Source: Nitrospiraceae bacterium
GTDB lineage: Bacteria > Nitrospirota > Nitrospiria > Nitrospirales > Nitrospiraceae
NCBI GenBank assembly: GCA_035623075.1
Contig: DASPUC010000026.1
Coordinates: 62,001-126,000 of the forward strand
DNA length: 64,000 nt
Reading direction: 5' to 3'
Below are positions 1-8,441 of the stretch, in pieces (position 1 is the stretch's first letter; every line of letters begins with the position of its first letter). The notes below the pieces were generated by a model, which worked only from the letters and a program-made list of their open reading frames with translations, was not told the DNA's origin and did no database searches. The position numbers and the translations under genes were made by a program.

Positions 1-1
1 C

Positions 2-361
2 GACCGTCTGAAGTGTTGTGTTCGAGAAGTCGATACGGTCGCTCGGATGGGTGGAGACGAGTTTACGATTATCCTGGAGGGTGTCGCATCAGAGGAGAAT
101 ATTACGGTAGTGGCGAAACGGATCGTCGAAGCCATTGCGACCCTGTTCGAGATCAAGAACCGTCAGATCTCGATCGGGGTCAGCATCGGAATTACCGTTT
201 ATCCACATGATGACAAAGAAGTCGACGATTTGCTCAAACATGCGGATGACGCGATGTACCAAGCGAAACAACAGGGTGGAAGCGGATTCCGATTCTATGG
301 ATCCAACGATCAGCAGATGCCCGATCTTTTCTCCCAATTCAGCCAAACACCGAGGACGTAG
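2..361 (+). CDS. GGDEF-domain protein (diguanylate cyclase), C-terminal part
   Basis: The reading frame is open from the left edge of the window, so only the C-terminal part is seen. It carries the intact GGDEF signature at 50-64, followed by the usual pattern of this domain: an SIGIT-type strand, a YPHD turn, and the helix with the ADDAMYQAKQQG motif near the end. Intact GGDEF domains make cyclic di-GMP from two GTP, and the motif here looks catalytically competent. No inhibitory RxxD site is visible immediately before the motif. Sensor or membrane domains would lie upstream of the window, so the input signal is unknown. The protein ends about 30 residues after the domain in a short polar tail. 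Confidence 0.9.
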   Translation, partial: DRLKCCVREVDTVARMGGDEFTIILEGVASEENITVVAKRIVEAIATLFEIKNRQISIGVSIGITVYPHDDKEVDDLLKHADDAMYQAKQQGGSGFRFYGSNDQQMPDLFSQFSQTPRT

Positions 362-429
362 CACAACTATTCTCTCTGTTCCTCACACTCTTCTGCACCA
401 TTTTCCCCCATCTCTGCTCCTCGAGCTAA

Positions 430-1404
430 TTATCGGCCGATATCAGCCAGCGGCTTCTCCGTCACACAGACTCGCCCCAGAGGGTTCGGCATGAAAATGT
501 TCGACTGTTCCAAAGCTGCACCGTCGGGTGTCAGATGACAATCCGGCGTAAGGACGATTCCCCATTGATGGTTGTCAACACAGGTGTTATCTATCAGTAA
601 TGCTTCAGCATGGTGAAACAGCAACATCCCGCTGAGCATGTTCTCTCGGCACTGGTTCCGAACCAGCTCAGGGTAACTTCCTGGGTCCCGAACAGCGATA
701 CCGAAGTGGTGATTCCCAAAACACCGATTGTCCGCGAGCCTTGGCTGGGCCCCGGCAAACACAAAGACTCCTGACTCACGATTGTGGCACACCTCGTTAT
801 CGATGAACGCTGCGCGCGACTGTGGGCCATAAATCACAACGCCAGAGAGAATGCCGTCCGTGGCGCGACACTGCGTGACCGTACAAGAAGAATCCATAAG
901 GTTTATCGCAGAATTCTGATCGCTCCCAACGTAGCGAAAGGTAATTCCGCTGATCCGTCCACCGGGCACCTGTTGGAGATACAGCGGCCCGCCGCGACGT
1001 GAAAAAATCTGAACCTGATCTCGCCCCGCACCGACCAATAGGATCGGCCGACCAGAAATGAAAATCTTGTCCTCATAGATTCCCGGCTGAACAAAGACTT
1101 GGTCCGTCTCTCCTGCATCGTTCAACGCAGCGCTAGGCCGTGCATACGCGTTAACATCTTGGGCATCGACAATGAGGGTTTTACCGCCAAGTGGGTTTGG
1201 TGGCGGATCGAGCTTGGGTAGCGGTGTCTGCTCCACGACCATCGCCTCACTCTGCGTCTGGATCATTGGGTGTGAGGAGACAAGAAAGGACGCGGCATTA
1301 TTTCGGTCGCTCAAGACGAAGTCAAGATTGGAGGCTACGGATAGCCGGTGCCGTGTCAGCGGAACACCAATCCGGAATTTGTCAAGCAGGCGAAGAGTCC
1401 TCAT
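430..1404 (-). CDS. right-handed beta-helix repeat protein
   Basis: This 324-residue protein has the repeat pattern of parallel beta-helix proteins (NosD/pectate-lyase-like fold). After an N-terminal stretch of about 70 residues rich in polar residues and prolines, it shows a GxYxE-type opening strand and then successive turns of about 22 residues ending in motifs such as DNEVCHNRESGV, DNRCFGNHHFGI and DNTCVDNHQWGI. The regular Asn and Gly spacing is typical of the N-rich ladders in this fold. No catalytic residues of a specific lyase are evident, so the substrate is not assignable. The start is uncertain: an internal Met before IQTQSEAM would give a protein about 46 residues shorter. It is transcribed away from the TPR gene next to it, which lies on the other strand. 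Confidence 0.75.
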   Translation of the reverse strand: MRTLRLLDKFRIGVPLTRHRLSVASNLDFVLSDRNNAASFLVSSHPMIQTQSEAMVVEQTPLPKLDPPPNPLGGKTLIVDAQDVNAYARPSAALNDAGETDQVFVQPGIYEDKIFISGRPILLVGAGRDQVQIFSRRGGPLYLQQVPGGRISGITFRYVGSDQNSAINLMDSSCTVTQCRATDGILSGVVIYGPQSRAAFIDNEVCHNRESGVFVFAGAQPRLADNRCFGNHHFGIAVRDPGSYPELVRNQCRENMLSGMLLFHHAEALLIDNTCVDNHQWGIVLTPDCHLTPDGAALEQSNIFMPNPLGRVCVTEKPLADIGR

Positions 1405-1579
1405 CCGTACAAATCTGTCTCGTCAGCACGTGACCCTTGCCAAATCACCAACCAGACGTTCGCGTCAAAGCCTCTGGTTTTCCACCGATTTTCTCCGACT
1501 GGATTTCTTCCGTTGTGGCACGGTGATTGCGACACAGCGTGACGATACGACACAAAGTTCCCGCGTCATGGAGGGGATC

Positions 1580-2092
1580 ATGAGGAACAGGCTGAAACAC
1601 CTGATGTTCGTCACTGCTGCTGTCATTTTCTCGCTCGATCTCGCTGTCGCCGCATCACCTCAAATGCAGGACACTTCCAGACACCTGTATGACCGAGTCA
1701 TGGAGGAATTTAAACACAAGGATTATGAAGCGGCGCTCGCCGGCTTTCGATTTTTTCTCGAGCTTCACGGACAATCGTCGTTAGCCGCGAATGCGCAATA
1801 TTGGATTGGAGAGTGCCACTACCGATTGGGGCACTACAAAGAGGCGTTGAAGTCATTTTACGATGTCGTGTCCTACTATCCGCTTAGTCCGAAGTTGGCC
1901 GCCTCTTCACTCAAGATCGGCCAGACCTACACGAAGATGAAAGATCACGAGAAAGCCCGAATGATGTATGAGCGAGTGATCGACCAGTATCCCGATAGTT
2001 CGGAAGCTGAAATCGCCAGAAAAGCGCTGGAGGTGACGGCGATACGGAATGAGCCGACCACTTCGTCCACCGATGTGACTGAGGAGCGATAG
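1580..2092 (+). CDS. TPR protein of the YbgF/CpoB (Tol-Pal associated) type
   Basis: The 170-residue product starts with a signal peptide (RNRLKHLMFVTAAVIFSLDLAVA) and then carries tetratricopeptide repeats. The repeats contain the AQYWIGECHYRLGHYKEAL helix pair and a second one ending YERVIDQYPDSSEAEIARKAL, the pattern seen in the C-terminal domain of YbgF/CpoB, a periplasmic partner of the Tol-Pal envelope system. The chosen ATG at 1580 follows a GGAGGGG ribosome site closely. The frame is open far upstream, but without a start-codon context. It lacks the N-terminal trimerisation coiled coil of full CpoB, and no tol or pal genes are nearby, so it may be a stand-alone TPR protein. Confidence 0.75.
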   Translation: MRNRLKHLMFVTAAVIFSLDLAVAASPQMQDTSRHLYDRVMEEFKHKDYEAALAGFRFFLELHGQSSLAANAQYWIGECHYRLGHYKEALKSFYDVVSYYPLSPKLAASSLKIGQTYTKMKDHEKARMMYERVIDQYPDSSEAEIARKALEVTAIRNEPTTSSTDVTEER

Positions 2093-2112
2093 CGCTAACG
2101 ATGACGGATGAC

Positions 2113-2622
2113 CTATTCCGGGTCGACAAGACCAAGCAGCGCCATGAGCTGTGGAATCGTGTATGAGGTACGCAGAGGCAGAGTAGTGTACCGAATGCCA
2201 GCAGCCTCGACTACCGCCTTGATGACTTCCTGCCTCCTCCCCTGGCGAGCCTGAGACGCTTGATCATCTTCTAATTGAACCACCTGCTCGACTAGTCTTG
2301 AACCGGGATGGACCAGGACAAAATCCAGTCGTTTGAGCGCGATCTGCTGCAACACTTCCGATCGGACAGACCTTTCCGCATCCACACGAACAATGGACCA
2401 GAGCGGAACCTGCGTGAATACAAGGTACTGGTCTTGGACTGCCAGTCGCAGGAGGTTATAGAGGAACAGTTCCGTGTCCGTGAGCAACGCCTGCGGCTGG
2501 AGCGTCACATGGGGAGGCATTACACAGGTCCCAGTTTTGGTTTTGACGGAACGGGACGAGACAGCGAGCCACCAGATCAACAAGGCGACTCCGATTCCGA
2601 GACCGATGAGCCCCCAATCCAT
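2113..2622 (-). CDS. DUF2726-domain membrane-anchored protein
   Basis: The 169-residue protein begins with one hydrophobic helix (GLIGLGIGVALLIWWLAV), which probably anchors it in the membrane. It continues with a DUF2726-like domain: an LLTDTELFLYNLLRLAV opening, a QVPLWSIVRVD strand, a KRLDFVLVHPGSRLVEQVVQLEDD core and a VVEAAGI...IPQL end. This domain resembles nuclease-fold regions, but no activity is established for the family in this context. The ATG at 2622 was chosen because translation from it starts directly with the membrane helix. It lies 8 bases downstream of the anmK stop on the same strand, so the two are probably cotranscribed. Confidence 0.75.
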   Translation of the reverse strand: MDWGLIGLGIGVALLIWWLAVSSRSVKTKTGTCVMPPHVTLQPQALLTDTELFLYNLLRLAVQDQYLVFTQVPLWSIVRVDAERSVRSEVLQQIALKRLDFVLVHPGSRLVEQVVQLEDDQASQARQGRRQEVIKAVVEAAGIRYTTLPLRTSYTIPQLMALLGLVDPE

Positions 2623-2629
2623 TGCGCCC

Positions 2630-3808
2630 TTACTGGCTACGGAGCTGTTCACGCCACTGAGGATTACCGGGCACGATTGTTCCCAATAACACCGGATGCG
2701 AAGCACCAGTCACCGCGGGAATATTCCCCCACTGCCCGGTGGCGGTTTGATAGGCCAGAACAGCAAACGCGACCGCTTCAAATACCTTACTATCCCATCC
2801 AAGTACCTCAAAGGTCGTCACAGGGATCGGGTCAAAAACGGTGGCGAGATGAGCCATGATGGCTCTATTGCGGACGCCGCCTCCGCCCACCACGACTTCA
2901 TCAATTTTTCCATGAATCCATCGCCGAGCAGTTCCAACTGCTTTGGCTGTCCACATGCTGCAGGTAGCTAATAGATCCTCTACAGAAAGCCTCAGTTGTT
3001 GCTGTGTGGTAATCAGATCTTCGATCAAGTGTGGGCCGAATTCTTCACGGCCAGTCGATTTGGGCGGCCGCTTCGAGAGAAAGGGATGCGCCAGCAGTTT
3101 ACTCAGCAGCCGATCATTTACCCGTCCCTTCGACGCGAACTTGCCTTCACGATCCATTAAGAGACGTCCAGCAGTGAGTCTCAGGATCAGGCTATCGAGG
3201 ACCATGTTCGCCGGTCCCGTGTCAAACGCTTGGACGCTTTTCTGTTTCCCGCCCGGGGGTACGAAGGTGACGTTGCTGATCCCTCCCAAGTTGACGATCA
3301 ATCGGCCACGGAGAGGATGCTTGAGCAAGAGCGCGTGCGCCATCGGTGCGAGAGGCGCTCCTTGCCCGCCAGCAGCTATATCACGCGGACGAAAGTTTGC
3401 GATGGTCGTGATCCCGGTTCGTTCGGCAATGACTGCCGGCTCAGCGATTTGCAATGTCGACCGAACAGCGCCGACGCCGGGCGCGTGGATCCCTTGCGGA
3501 AGATGATGGACCGTTTGTCCGTGCGATCCGATGAGGGCCACGTCGGTGGGACGGAACCGCGCTCGGCGAATCACTCGTAGCGCCGCATTGGCAAACCATT
3601 CTCCAAGAAGCGCATTGAGATGACAAATCTCCATAACCGTGCCGGAAACCGAAGCAGTTAAAATCCGCTGCTGCAAGGATCGAGGATAGGGGAGGGTTTC
3701 TGCTGCAAGGGTGCGAGCCTTCAGCGAGCGGCCACGCCCGGTAATTTCTACAAGCGCTGCATCCACTCCATCGCCGGACGTGCCGGACATCAGCCCGACA
3801 ACTTTCAT
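2630..3808 (-). CDS. anmK: anhydro-N-acetylmuramic acid kinase
   Basis: AnmK phosphorylates and opens 1,6-anhydro-N-acetylmuramic acid to give MurNAc-6-phosphate in peptidoglycan recycling in the cytoplasm. The protein opens with the family signature GLMSGTSGDGVDAALVEI (residues 5-22). It contains GSHGQTVHH, the NLGGISNVTF and FDTGPANMVLDSL motifs and the GGGGVRN motif of the sugar-kinase/actin fold. Its length of 392 residues is close to the usual 370-390. It is divergent from the znu-type operon, with about 140 bases between the starts. No murein-recycling neighbours (murQ, nagZ, ampG) are visible, although peptidoglycan-modifying genes occur further along at 29-32 kb. Confidence 0.93.
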   Translation of the reverse strand: MKVVGLMSGTSGDGVDAALVEITGRGRSLKARTLAAETLPYPRSLQQRILTASVSGTVMEICHLNALLGEWFANAALRVIRRARFRPTDVALIGSHGQTVHHLPQGIHAPGVGAVRSTLQIAEPAVIAERTGITTIANFRPRDIAAGGQGAPLAPMAHALLLKHPLRGRLIVNLGGISNVTFVPPGGKQKSVQAFDTGPANMVLDSLILRLTAGRLLMDREGKFASKGRVNDRLLSKLLAHPFLSKRPPKSTGREEFGPHLIEDLITTQQQLRLSVEDLLATCSMWTAKAVGTARRWIHGKIDEVVVGGGGVRNRAIMAHLATVFDPIPVTTFEVLGWDSKVFEAVAFAVLAYQTATGQWGNIPAVTGASHPVLLGTIVPGNPQWREQLRSQ

Positions 3809-3950
3809 AGCTTTACCAGTCTCCTTTCGTTGCGTGGTGACCCACCGGAGTGGTTACGCTAATCGAAGCGTCGCAACCGGTCAAGCAGACAATGATTCAG
3901 CGACTGATAAAAGGAACACATCCGGCGTTCGTTGACAACCGTAGAGGCCG

Positions 3951-4898
3951 ATGTTACGGTCCTCGCCCATGCCACGCGCCTGGTTGCTTTGCTTGTTTTC
4001 CGTGCTATGTGTCGCAGCCTTTCCTTTTCCAACTCACCATATCGCAGCTGCCGCCAGCCAGTCGCCTCTTCAAGTGGTTACGACCATTCCTGTCTTAAAA
4101 GATCTCGTCGAGCAAGTCGGCGGGCCGTATGTTCGAGTCACCTCCTTACTCAGCGGGTATGAAAACGAACACACCTATGCCCCGAAGCCCAGCGATTTGG
4201 TGGCAGTCCGAAAGGCACGATTGTTGTTTGAAGTCGGCCTCGGGCTTGAGGTCTGGGTCTCGTCGCTCGTCAAGGCAGCCGGCAGTCCCTCGCTCCTCAT
4301 TATAACTACATCGAAAGGCATCGGGCTGGTCCGAGACCTGCCGGATCATGACGGCCCTACCTATGACAGCGGAGAGGGCGACCATGGAAATCCTCATATC
4401 TGGCTGGACCCGGAAAACGCCACCACCATGATGCGGCATATCGTGGAGGCGCTCATCAAGGCTGATCCCGCCCATACCGCGGAGTTCCGGAATAATCAAG
4501 CGGTGTATCTCCGGAAATTGGATCAACTCCGTACCGAGCTCAACGATCGACTTCGCCGCGTGACTGATCGTCGAATCATCGTTCATCATCCCGCATGGCC
4601 CTACTTTGCACGGCGATTTGGATTCCAGATCGTAGGAACGATTCAATCGCAACCAGCTAGCGAGCCGTCCGCTCTTCAACTGCAGAGCCTCATCACAACG
4701 ATCAAGAAAGATCGCGTCAAGGTCATCGTGTCGGAAATTCAGCTGAGCCAAAAGCTTCCCGATCTGCTAGCGAAGGAAACGGGGGCGCGCGTGGTGGTCC
4801 TCACAACACTTCCGGGCGGTCTGCCTCACACCGAGACCTACCTCGACATGCTCCGCTATAATGTGCTCCAATTAGCCAACGCGCTTGAGCCGGTGTAA
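3951..4898 (+). CDS. metal ABC transporter substrate-binding protein (ZnuA/TroA family)
   Basis: This exported protein of 315 residues has a signal peptide (PRAWLLCLFSVLCVAAFPF) and the cluster A-I metal-binding fold. Candidate metal ligands fit the family: His in ENEHTYAPKPSD, His in GNPHIWLDPENA, His in IVHHPAWPYFARRFG, and an acidic residue in the C-terminal domain (VIVSEIQLSQ). An acidic, His-poor loop (DHDGPTYDSGEGDHG) precedes the second ligand; it is shorter than the His-rich loop of classical ZnuA. Zn, Mn or Fe cannot be told apart from sequence. The ATG at 3951 has GAGG just upstream, and the inner Met at 3969 is an alternative. It leads an operon with the ATPase and the permease. 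Confidence 0.88.
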   Translation: MLRSSPMPRAWLLCLFSVLCVAAFPFPTHHIAAAASQSPLQVVTTIPVLKDLVEQVGGPYVRVTSLLSGYENEHTYAPKPSDLVAVRKARLLFEVGLGLEVWVSSLVKAAGSPSLLIITTSKGIGLVRDLPDHDGPTYDSGEGDHGNPHIWLDPENATTMMRHIVEALIKADPAHTAEFRNNQAVYLRKLDQLRTELNDRLRRVTDRRIIVHHPAWPYFARRFGFQIVGTIQSQPASEPSALQLQSLITTIKKDRVKVIVSEIQLSQKLPDLLAKETGARVVVLTTLPGGLPHTETYLDMLRYNVLQLANALEPV

Positions 4899-4947
4899 GA
4901 ACGTCTCTATGCCGGCATCTGCATCCAACTCGGCTAAGGAAAACCCT

Positions 4948-5751
4948 GTGCACATGACTGGCTCATCGAGACCCATCATCCGTTTTGACCACGCAACCTT
5001 TGGGTTCCCTGGAGTCATCGCGCTCAAGGAGATTTCGCTCGCCGTCAATGCCGGTGAGTTCATTGGAGTCATTGGTCCGAATGGCTCAGGAAAAACGACC
5101 CTGTGCAAGGCCGTTCTAGGATTGATGGCACCCCTGGAGGGCAGTCTGAAGATCTTCGATTGTTCCTGTGAGGAATTACGCTGCCACCATCGAGCCCAAA
5201 TAGGCTACTTGCCACAAAAGGGTGTCGTCGATCGCAACTTTCCTGTGACGGTCCTTGAAACCGTCATGATGGGCCGGTACGGAGCACTCGGGCTCTTCAA
5301 GAGGGCCTTGGCGAATGACCGGAAGATCGCTGTGGAGGCCCTCACGCACGTGGGGATGGAGGCATACCAAAGCACGGCGCTTGGTCACCTCTCGGGTGGC
5401 CAACAACAGCGAGTCTTTATCGCACGGGCGTTGGCTCAGCAACCACAAGTGCTCTTACTCGACGAGCCAACGACTGGGCTGGATATCACCACCCAGTATA
5501 ATGTCGTTGAGTTGATCCAACACCTCCATGAAGAGCTGGGCCTCACCGTCCTGCTGATTACCCACGACATCAATATGATTCGATCGCGCGTAGACCGTCT
5601 CGTGCTTCTCAAAACCCGCCTCCATGCAGCAGGCCCTCCCGAAGAAGTCCTCAAGCCCGAGATTCTTCGCCAGGTCTATGGTAAAGACCTGGTCATTACG
5701 GAGAAAGACCTCGTCATTGTCGAGGACTATCATCACCACCACCATCACTAA
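4948..5751 (+). CDS. metal ABC transporter ATP-binding protein with C-terminal His6 tail
   Basis: This is the ATPase of a zinc/manganese-type importer. It shows Walker A (GPNGSGKTT), a Q-loop (GYLPQKGVVD), the LSGGQQQR signature, Walker B (VLLLDEPT) and the H-loop (LLITHDINM). The start was placed at GTG 4948 because AAGGA lies 7 bases upstream; an ATG at 4909 would add 13 residues without a ribosome site. The last residues are VEDYHHHHHH: six histidine codons (cat cac cac cac cat cac) directly before the stop. Metal-importer ATPases can carry His-rich ends, and a role in metal sensing or buffering is an inference. It lies between the binding-protein and permease genes. Confidence 0.9.
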   Translation: MHMTGSSRPIIRFDHATFGFPGVIALKEISLAVNAGEFIGVIGPNGSGKTTLCKAVLGLMAPLEGSLKIFDCSCEELRCHHRAQIGYLPQKGVVDRNFPVTVLETVMMGRYGALGLFKRALANDRKIAVEALTHVGMEAYQSTALGHLSGGQQQRVFIARALAQQPQVLLLDEPTTGLDITTQYNVVELIQHLHEELGLTVLLITHDINMIRSRVDRLVLLKTRLHAAGPPEEVLKPEILRQVYGKDLVITEKDLVIVEDYHHHHHH

Positions 5752-5765
5752 TTGCTCGAACCGAG

Positions 5766-6590
5766 ATGCTTGACCTTTTGACCTACGACTTTATGCAACG
5801 GTCACTGCTCGCCGCGGCGATGGTGGGTGGGCTCTGCTCCGTCGTAGGGGTGTTCGTTATATTGCGCGGGTTAGCTTTTGTGGGCGCCGGAACATCGCAT
5901 GCAGCCTTCGCCGGCGTGGCCTTGGGATACTTGATAGGCTGGCCGCCGCTCCCACTGGCAATGGCCTTCGGTCTGGCCACGGTATGGACTACCGGCTGGC
6001 TGGAAGAAAAAGGCCGAATGAAGCTGGATGTGTCGATTGGGATTCTCTATACGACGACGATGGCTCTGGCAATCCTCTTTATCGGACTGATGAAGGCATA
6101 TAACGCAGAGGTGTACGGTTATTTGTTCGGGAGTGTGTTGTCTGTAACCAGCGAGGAATTACGCACGATCGCAGGACTCGGTATTCTTGTCACCGGCGCT
6201 GTCGTCATTTTCTCAAAAGAACTCTACTTTATCGCCTTCGATCAAGAAATGGCGGAGGCCTCCGGTGTGCCGGCTCGCCGGGTGTTTTTTTTGCTCTTAA
6301 CTCTCGTGGCTTTGACTGTGGTTCTCTCGCTCAAAACAGTTGGGGCCATTCTTGTTTTCGCGATGATTTTGATCCCCGCATCGACTGCGTATCAGCTCAC
6401 CCATAGCCTCTCGACGCTGACGTGGTATTCCGTGATCATCGGGGTGGGTTGTTCTGTCGGAGGAGTTGTGCTCTCATCGATCTGGGATATTCCGTCAGGC
6501 CCTGCCATCGTCCTGCTCGCAACGCTGCTGTTTTTTGTGGCCGTGCTGTGCTCTCCCAAAAGACAGCGCCATGCTTTGGCAAACAGTTGA
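5766..6590 (+). CDS. metal ABC transporter permease (ZnuB/MntB family)
   Basis: The 274-residue protein is very hydrophobic, with about seven to eight predicted transmembrane segments. It has the ABC-3 family hallmarks: an N-terminal helix with RGLAFVGAGTSHAAFAGVALGY and the central region DQEMAEASGVPARR that couples to the ATPase. It would form the membrane channel for the metal delivered by the upstream binding protein. It starts 14 bases after the ATPase stop codon and ends the operon. About 280 bases without a gene follow. The substrate metal is not distinguishable from the sequence. Confidence 0.9.
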   Translation: MLDLLTYDFMQRSLLAAAMVGGLCSVVGVFVILRGLAFVGAGTSHAAFAGVALGYLIGWPPLPLAMAFGLATVWTTGWLEEKGRMKLDVSIGILYTTTMALAILFIGLMKAYNAEVYGYLFGSVLSVTSEELRTIAGLGILVTGAVVIFSKELYFIAFDQEMAEASGVPARRVFFLLLTLVALTVVLSLKTVGAILVFAMILIPASTAYQLTHSLSTLTWYSVIIGVGCSVGGVVLSSIWDIPSGPAIVLLATLLFFVAVLCSPKRQRHALANS

Positions 6591-6873
6591 CCCGGTCAGT
6601 CTAATTACTATTGATTCGGCATCCAAAGTACATAAATTATTTCGTTGATTAAGGCTTCGCCGTAGGGTAGAGAATACGTTGGGTGTGTTATCCACGGAAC
6701 CCTTCGCCCGACCGAAGCCCGTGCACGGCGATGATTCGATTGCACGGTGACGACTCATTTGTGAGACTTCGCGGGCATCACCCAGGTCATGAGCTTGCCG
6801 TCTTCGCGGCGCTGAATTTGTGCTAGACCAAGCTAAGATTCATGATCGTGGTTCCCATCAGAGGAGGATGTAT

Positions 6874-7518
6874 ATGATCACCGCGCGGGGGGTATTCGCT
6901 AGTTTTTTCATGATCATCATGTTCGCTATGGTCAATCCGGTTGACCGTGCGAAGGCAGAAGAATGGAAATCTCAATCAGGCGGGACCGAAGCAGGTAAGG
7001 TCATGCTGGGCATGCGCGCAGGATTTGCCCCCGTCACTCAAACGACTTCAGATTCCTTAAATACCTCGACCGACGTCGGCTCTTTGGTTAACTTTCAAGC
7101 GATGTATAGCCTCAACCAATGGCTCCTCGTCGGCATGATGTTGGAGTGGGAACGGCACAGCATGTCGTCGGGTGGCACAGACATAGGTCATCAGGACACT
7201 GTGTCCGTGTTGCCGACGGTGGAGGTGCGTCCCATCCGGTATGGCCCTCTCACCCCATACGTCAATATGAGCTTCGGCGTGAACGTGAATAGTTTCGGTG
7301 AAAGCAGTTCGATTGCCGGAACCACAATTTCTCCAAGCAACACCTTCGCCTGGCGACTTGGCTGGGGGACGGACTATATGATCACTCAACAGTTCGCGCT
7401 CAATGCTGAAATGGCCTACAAACGAAACGACGGCCACGTGACCATCAACGGCGTCCAGAATAACGATTGGAACGCTTCGTCGTTCGGGTTCTTGTTTGGT
7501 GCAAAGATGTTCTTTTAA
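6874..7518 (+). CDS. outer-membrane beta-barrel protein (unknown role)
   Basis: The 214-residue product has a signal peptide (ARGVFASFFMIIMFAMVNPV, cleavage near AKAEE). Short amphipathic strands follow, and the last residue is aromatic (GFLFGAKMFF), the classic end of an outer-membrane barrel. Strands such as GKVMLGMRAGFAPVTQ, LTPYVNMSFGVNVNSF and AWRLGWGTDYMI alternate as in OmpW/OprF-like 8-stranded barrels. The ATG at 6874 is 6 bases behind GAGGAGG; an ATG at 6868 abuts the site and is less likely. A strong hairpin follows the stop, so this looks like a single-gene unit. No ligand can be proposed. Confidence 0.72.
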   Translation: MITARGVFASFFMIIMFAMVNPVDRAKAEEWKSQSGGTEAGKVMLGMRAGFAPVTQTTSDSLNTSTDVGSLVNFQAMYSLNQWLLVGMMLEWERHSMSSGGTDIGHQDTVSVLPTVEVRPIRYGPLTPYVNMSFGVNVNSFGESSSIAGTTISPSNTFAWRLGWGTDYMITQQFALNAEMAYKRNDGHVTINGVQNNDWNASSFGFLFGAKMFF

Positions 7519-7535
7519 TTTTGTTGATTCTGCTC

Positions 7536-7570
7536 GAGGCGGAATACCGGAATTTCCCGGATTCCGCCTT
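7536..7570 (+). terminator. hairpin terminator after the barrel gene
   Basis: An inverted repeat AGGCGGAAT...ATTCCGCCT with further CCGG pairing in the middle forms a long GC-rich stem with a short loop. It begins 18 bases after the stop of the outer-membrane protein gene. A T-rich stretch is weak (TTCTC), so the strength of termination is uncertain. Confidence 0.7.
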
Positions 7571-7651
7571 CTCAGACACGCCTGAGAGAACATCAGTCAT
7601 CTCCCGACAAAGCAATGACAGGTAGAGAATTGACAGAGCAGTGGCACGAAA

Positions 7652-8089
7652 TTAATCTGCGCGTGTGTGCTTGCTGCGGCTCCAGACCATGCCTGTCTGT
7701 TCCTTCGAGCTAAAGCCGAGTTTTTCGTAGAATCCCGGCATACGCGTGCAGAGCCAGAAAAGTTCGACCTTCTTCAAGCGGGGATGGTTGAGGATACGCT
7801 GGACAAGTTCTGTGCCGATACCCTGCCCCTGATAGGCTTTGTCGACCACGATGTCCCAGATCGATGCTCGATAAATATAGTCGGTGAGCACTCGACCGAA
7901 CCCGACCAGTCGGTCACCGTCCCACGCGCAGACGAACAGATCCGTGTTCGTCAACATCACTTTTGCATCGGCTTCCAGGCGCCCCTTGGCCCAGGGCGCC
8001 TGGTTGAAGAGGCGGATCAGCTTGGCGGGATCGAGTTCGCGTGGCTCAGAAAAAGTAACGGTCGACTTAGTCTTGAGGGTCGAGGGCAT
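7652..8089 (-). CDS. GNAT-family N-acetyltransferase
   Basis: This 145-residue protein has the GNAT acyl-CoA fold. The pyrophosphate-binding motif is DKAYQGQGIGTELVQRIL (the Q/R-x-x-G-x-G/A pattern), preceded by a VGFGRVLTD strand and followed by an LFWLCTRMPGFYEKLGF segment, where the tyrosine is the usual catalytic acid position. Such proteins transfer an acetyl group to a small amine or to a protein; the substrate cannot be read from the sequence. It lies alone on the minus strand between a terminator and a small zinc-ribbon gene on the other strand. Confidence 0.85.
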   Translation of the reverse strand: MPSTLKTKSTVTFSEPRELDPAKLIRLFNQAPWAKGRLEADAKVMLTNTDLFVCAWDGDRLVGFGRVLTDYIYRASIWDIVVDKAYQGQGIGTELVQRILNHPRLKKVELFWLCTRMPGFYEKLGFSSKEQTGMVWSRSKHTRAD

Positions 8090-8152
8090 TGTGTACTACA
8101 GTATCTCCCGTTATTTTTCTCAACCAAACGCGCACAGTGTAAGGAATTCACC

Positions 8153-8332
8153 ATGGTAACGCAAGTCCGTAGCTGCCCCAAGTGCTCCCAGTTAATGTGG
8201 TTGAAAGACGATCAGTATGAACGTCTCGATGAAGCCACGATTCGCGCGAGGTGCCCACATTGTGGTTCGACAGTCCGCTTCAAACTGGTTTCAGAAGGAG
8301 CGAACGCGGCGGGCCCGAAGATGGGTCACTGA
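8153..8332 (+). CDS. small two-CxxC zinc-ribbon protein
   Basis: This 59-residue protein contains CPKC and CPHC pairs about 25 residues apart, the layout of a zinc ribbon that probably binds one zinc ion. The ATG at 8153 is preceded by TAAGGA. The start overlaps no other gene, and the frame continues open upstream only as an artefact of the opposite acetyltransferase gene. Similar small zinc ribbons often act as adaptors or regulators, but nothing here specifies the partner. A repetitive palindromic element follows directly after the stop. Confidence 0.6.
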   Translation: MVTQVRSCPKCSQLMWLKDDQYERLDEATIRARCPHCGSTVRFKLVSEGANAAGPKMGH

Positions 8333-8338
8333 AATATA

Positions 8339-8425
8339 AGCTGTCAGCACTCAGCGATTAGCTCTCAGCGTTAAGATGCTTTCTTCGGTAACCTTTCGCC
8401 TGGGAAACTGACGGCTGATCGCTGA
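8339..8425. repeat. REP-like palindromic element
   Basis: The stretch contains repeated CAGC units (ctgtcagcactcagcgatt, then gctctcagc), and an inverted copy of the tcagcgat-agc arm at 8414-8425 (ctgatcgctga) pairs with 8351-8362. It sits between the stop codons of two convergent genes. The structure resembles short dispersed palindromes found many times in some genomes; only one copy is visible here. Confidence 0.5.
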
Positions 8426-8441
8426 AATCTTCCCCGCTCCA

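Noticed and set aside
6688-6696. DnaA-box-like TTATCCACG in the gene-free stretch 6591-6873
   Set aside because: It is a single near-match, one base off consensus, with no cluster of boxes or AT-rich unwinding element. A perfect TTATCCACA at 199-207 lies inside the GGDEF coding region and is also isolated.
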